The translations under genes and the position numbers were made by a program. A stretch of 64,000 nt of DNA. Source: Botryotinia globosa. Lineage: Eukaryota; Ascomycota; Leotiomycetes; Helotiales; Sclerotiniaceae. Positions 61,175 to 64,000 of the stretch are shown piece by piece (position 1 is the stretch's first letter; each line of letters starts with the position of its first letter). The notes below the pieces were generated by a model that was not told the origin of the DNA, did not search any database, and saw nothing but the letters and a program-made list of their open reading frames with translations. The DNA is taken from NCBI GenBank assembly GCA_014898425.1, contig RCSZ01000019.1:62001-126000 (forward strand), written 5' to 3'.

Positions 61175-63385
61175 GATGTTGTAGGTTTGAGATTGGGGAA
61201 AATCTAACACCAACTTGAACCAGGAATTGAAGAGCTGCAAGTCTAAATTGAAAGAGTGGGAACCTGAGATTATCAGTAATCGATACGTGGATTAGATCGT
61301 AGGCAGTTGACGGGATTTGTCGAAAATCGGAAGTCAATATTACACTTGCCAACACATTCGTGATGGCGGCTGTAGGAGGAAATCGAAGACCGTGAGCTTT
61401 CTGTCTATAGACCGTTCGAGCTAGCTGAGTGAGGGCGACGAGCATCGAAATTTAGGTTAGTTTCAACAACTTACCGGGATGGAAAACACGAATTTAGTAC
61501 AAATACTACATCTAAGATATTGAGCTCGTGGCTTATAGCCTCGGTGACACAGCAGGCAGTAGCCACATCTCCTGCGGGAAGCCTATACTATTGGATCAGA
61601 TTTACAGATGTATGGTGTCTTTGGACGAAAGTTGTGGCTTCATCTATGTCTCCACGCATGCAGGATGCAGAATATTGACCTAAGAATAGCATTATGGTCC
61701 GACGATAAGGTAGGAGGCTTGGGGAACGTGTGTTATCTCTGGTAGTCTCAATGAAATAGATAAGTCTATACGGAAAGCTTTTCCGTTGAATGGTTCAACA
61801 ATACGAAGCTTCGAAGTATTGAGAAACTATTGTTGACCAGGGGTGTGTTGTACATGGCTATATCAGCCAGATTCCGCAAAAAGACCAGGATACTGAAATT
61901 GATGGGTTCCTCATTGATCGGAAATTCTTCTGAGATCCTGGGGAGATTAGGAAGATACATGGGAGAGAGCAGCAAAATATCGACCACCAAGGTGTCCAAA
62001 TATGTTCATCCAGTGTTTGCTTTGATGTGATTGGCTAAATCGAGGCTCATAGTGATAAAGTGAGCTAGATTGGAATCTCCATTTCCCCATGAGACTAGAC
62101 GGGCTCAGATTCTGCCAGCCCTTGGCCCCTTGATACAGCAGGGTACTTCCTGAATCTTTCAATACTAATTACGAATTTAGGTGCAGACCCCGGAGTGATA
62201 TCTTACTATAAGCTTTCAGGGGTCACAGACCCACTGTAGGCTTATTTACCCTAAATCAGTCGCTAAAATACCCTGTCCGCTACCCTTCCATCTTCAAATT
62301 GCTTGCATGTTACTCAGTGGTACAGATAACACTGTAGTTCTTGCTGTTCGTTGGCCGACAAATTCGCAATTTGTACAACTCATACAAGGAAGTAAACAAT
62401 TCAACGTTTTTCCACCCTGAACTCTCCTTAGGAATTTTTAATGTCGATCACTTCGATATCCCGACATCTTAACCACCTCTTTTTCTCGGTAATACAAACG
62501 AAATACCCCAACATGCACCTTTCCTTCTGGATCATCTAAACCGTTGTTTCGAATTTTGATTTGAGTTGATTGTTCTAGCTTTTCCCTTAACCCCATCTTC
62601 GATTTTCTCTGATTTCAACCGTTCGTCTTCCATCCAATCAAGTAATCATTGCCACAAAAATGAGACCTATCTGCAGGTTCCTGAACTCTCGTATTCAATA
62701 TCTATATTCACATGCATTCTTGCAAAGTGTTACAATGCCATCATCCCATATAAGACATCGCATCATATGTTTTCAGGCCTAGCGGCTCGGGCAGTTCAAT
62801 CATTATCGTGGATTGACGCCTTTGAGATTTCGAGGTTACATCCGCCTTTAGCTTCGTTTTGGCCTTTGAGTCCTTCAAACACTAGTTGAAAATGGCTCAC
62901 AGCCACTGGATACCGACAGATGCTATAGTACTTGATTGAACATAGCTGAACATTCATGTCTGTAACTCTGTTATCATAATCAATTTTCGATATCGCGTAC
63001 ACACTCACTATCGGCGATGCTAACAGCGCATGCAGATCTACTAGGGCATCATTTCGCTTACTCCTCTCATTTTTTTCTTATGAGGCTGGCAGAAAACGTC
63101 CATACCCTCAGGGATTGACGCAGATACAAGGTACTCTGCCGCCCATGCGGTATTCGACAATACCATTATTGAAATGGATCGATTTATCTTAGCTTATTTA
63201 TCGGAGATTTCTCTTATCTTGGAAATATTTTCTACCATACCGTGCATTTTTCGTGGGGATATTCGGGCAAGTGCGTGGGTGAATAGAAGAAGTCAAGCGT
63301 CCAAATTGAGATTGTGATATTTTGATAAGTTATCCAACGACTTATCCCAATCTTTCAAAGTTGCAGAGAGTAGAGAATCCTCAAG
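61175..63385. other. Intergenic, 2.2 kb, between divergent genes
   Basis: It lies between the GT2 gene and the GH16-like gene. It may hold long 5' leaders of either gene. I see no conserved frame or repeat. Confidence 0.4.
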
Positions 63386-64000
63386 ATGTCAACACACAGT
63401 AAATCCCTGACTGCGCAAGATCCTCAAACCCACCGAGTTTCTGCCCCCGGAACACCTCAACTTCTCTCTCAACCAGGAACACCAAATCACGAATTTTCCC
63501 ATACAAGTACACCAAGTGACCGACTTTCATCACCAGGGGAAGCTTCTTCAATTTCAGGTATGAGAATAGCACTCTAAACGTTGGATAAATTGCTGACCGT
63601 TGGAGATGGTTTAGATATTGTACCTCCAAGACAGCGCCGTTTCAAGAGTGCTAGGCTTATTGGCGAGTAAGTTTGGACCTTTATCCCAGAGTAACAGATA
63701 CTGAATATAAGAAAGCTATGAAAAGCCATGGCTAGAACAGGTTGCTACAGAGGGAAAACGCAAGAAATGGTCTGGACGAACTTGGGACTCAATAATTTTC
63801 TGGACAAGTATTATCATTGGCTTTGGGCTTGGAGGCATCATGTGCTACATTGGGTTTACATCAGTTCCAAACAACTCATACTGTCTTATGTTTGAAGACA
63901 ATTTTCATAACATAGACCCCAGTATATGGAGTTATGAGATTCAACGAGGCGGCTTTGGGTCAGTTCAAATCACGAATTACGTTGAAAGATCTGTCAACTG
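63386..64000 (+). CDS. Membrane-anchored GH16-like protein, 5' part only
   Basis: Exons 63386-63557, 63615-63666 and 63716 onward. The N-terminus is cytosolic and Ser/Pro/Thr-rich (VSAPGTPQLLSQPGTP). A membrane segment follows (DSIIFWTSIIIGFGLGGIMCYIGF), after a basic stretch (EGKRKKWSGR), giving a type II topology. The ectodomain begins YCLMFEDNFHNIDPSIWSYE, then IQRGGFGSVQITNYVERSVN, resembling the start of concanavalin-like GH16 beta-glucan enzymes (type II anchored, as in the Kre6/Skn1-like group or fungal GH16 transglycosidases). The catalytic motif lies beyond the window, so activity cannot be judged. Confidence 0.75.

Overview
The window looks like nuclear DNA of a filamentous ascomycete (Pezizomycotina). 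Genes carry short GT-AG introns, mostly 45-100 nt, strong in-frame coding and typical fungal gene families. A hybrid histidine kinase, a fungal GT2 glycosyltransferase, a GH125 mannosidase, a Crinkler-like protein and a small secreted cysteine-rich protein together suggest a plant-associated leotiomycete, possibly Sclerotiniaceae-like. That placement is inference from gene content; no search was run. All exon boundaries were derived by hand from splice motifs, reading phase and family knowledge. For every spliced gene reported as intact, the exon lengths sum to a multiple of three.

Layout. 1-16 kb is mostly accessory: the end of an AT-rich inverted-repeat element (1-303), a frameshifted F-box-like/LRR gene (1.7-3.4 kb), a DUF4470-like pseudogene (4.1-6.3 kb), a hybrid histidine kinase (7.5-11.0 kb), a desert, and a Crinkler-type NTPase/nuclease gene (13.4-15.8 kb). 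16.6-32.9 kb is mostly core: GH125 mannosidase, POL32 and RAD18 as a divergent pair, CHMP7-like ESCRT-III and FIG4 phosphatase as a second divergent pair, and TTI2. 33-39 kb is accessory again: a complete AT-rich MITE-like element sharing its terminus with the one at the window start, a repeat-containing gene relic, a J-domain protein, a second and different MITE-like element, and a 98-residue secreted cysteine-rich protein. 40.3-45.1 kb holds TRS85 and the CCA-adding enzyme, divergently arranged. 46.3-48.4 kb is a heavily disabled F-box pseudogene followed by a 4-kb desert. 52.5-61.2 kb is core: an unrecognised small protein, a VAMP7-like R-SNARE and SUV3 helicase as a divergent pair, and a nine-exon GT2 glycosyltransferase. 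The last 0.6 kb is the start of a membrane-anchored GH16-like protein.

Functional links. POL32 and RAD18 both serve DNA replication and damage tolerance and share a 128-bp intergenic region carrying MluI-cell-cycle-box and E2F/SCB-like motifs. CHMP7 and FIG4 both act on endosomal/nuclear-envelope membranes and share a 279-bp intergenic region. The decayed genes (F-box-like, DUF4470-like, repeat protein) sit in the same segments as the AT-rich elements. Several of their stop codons could have arisen by C-to-T change, as expected if repeat-induced point mutation acted here.
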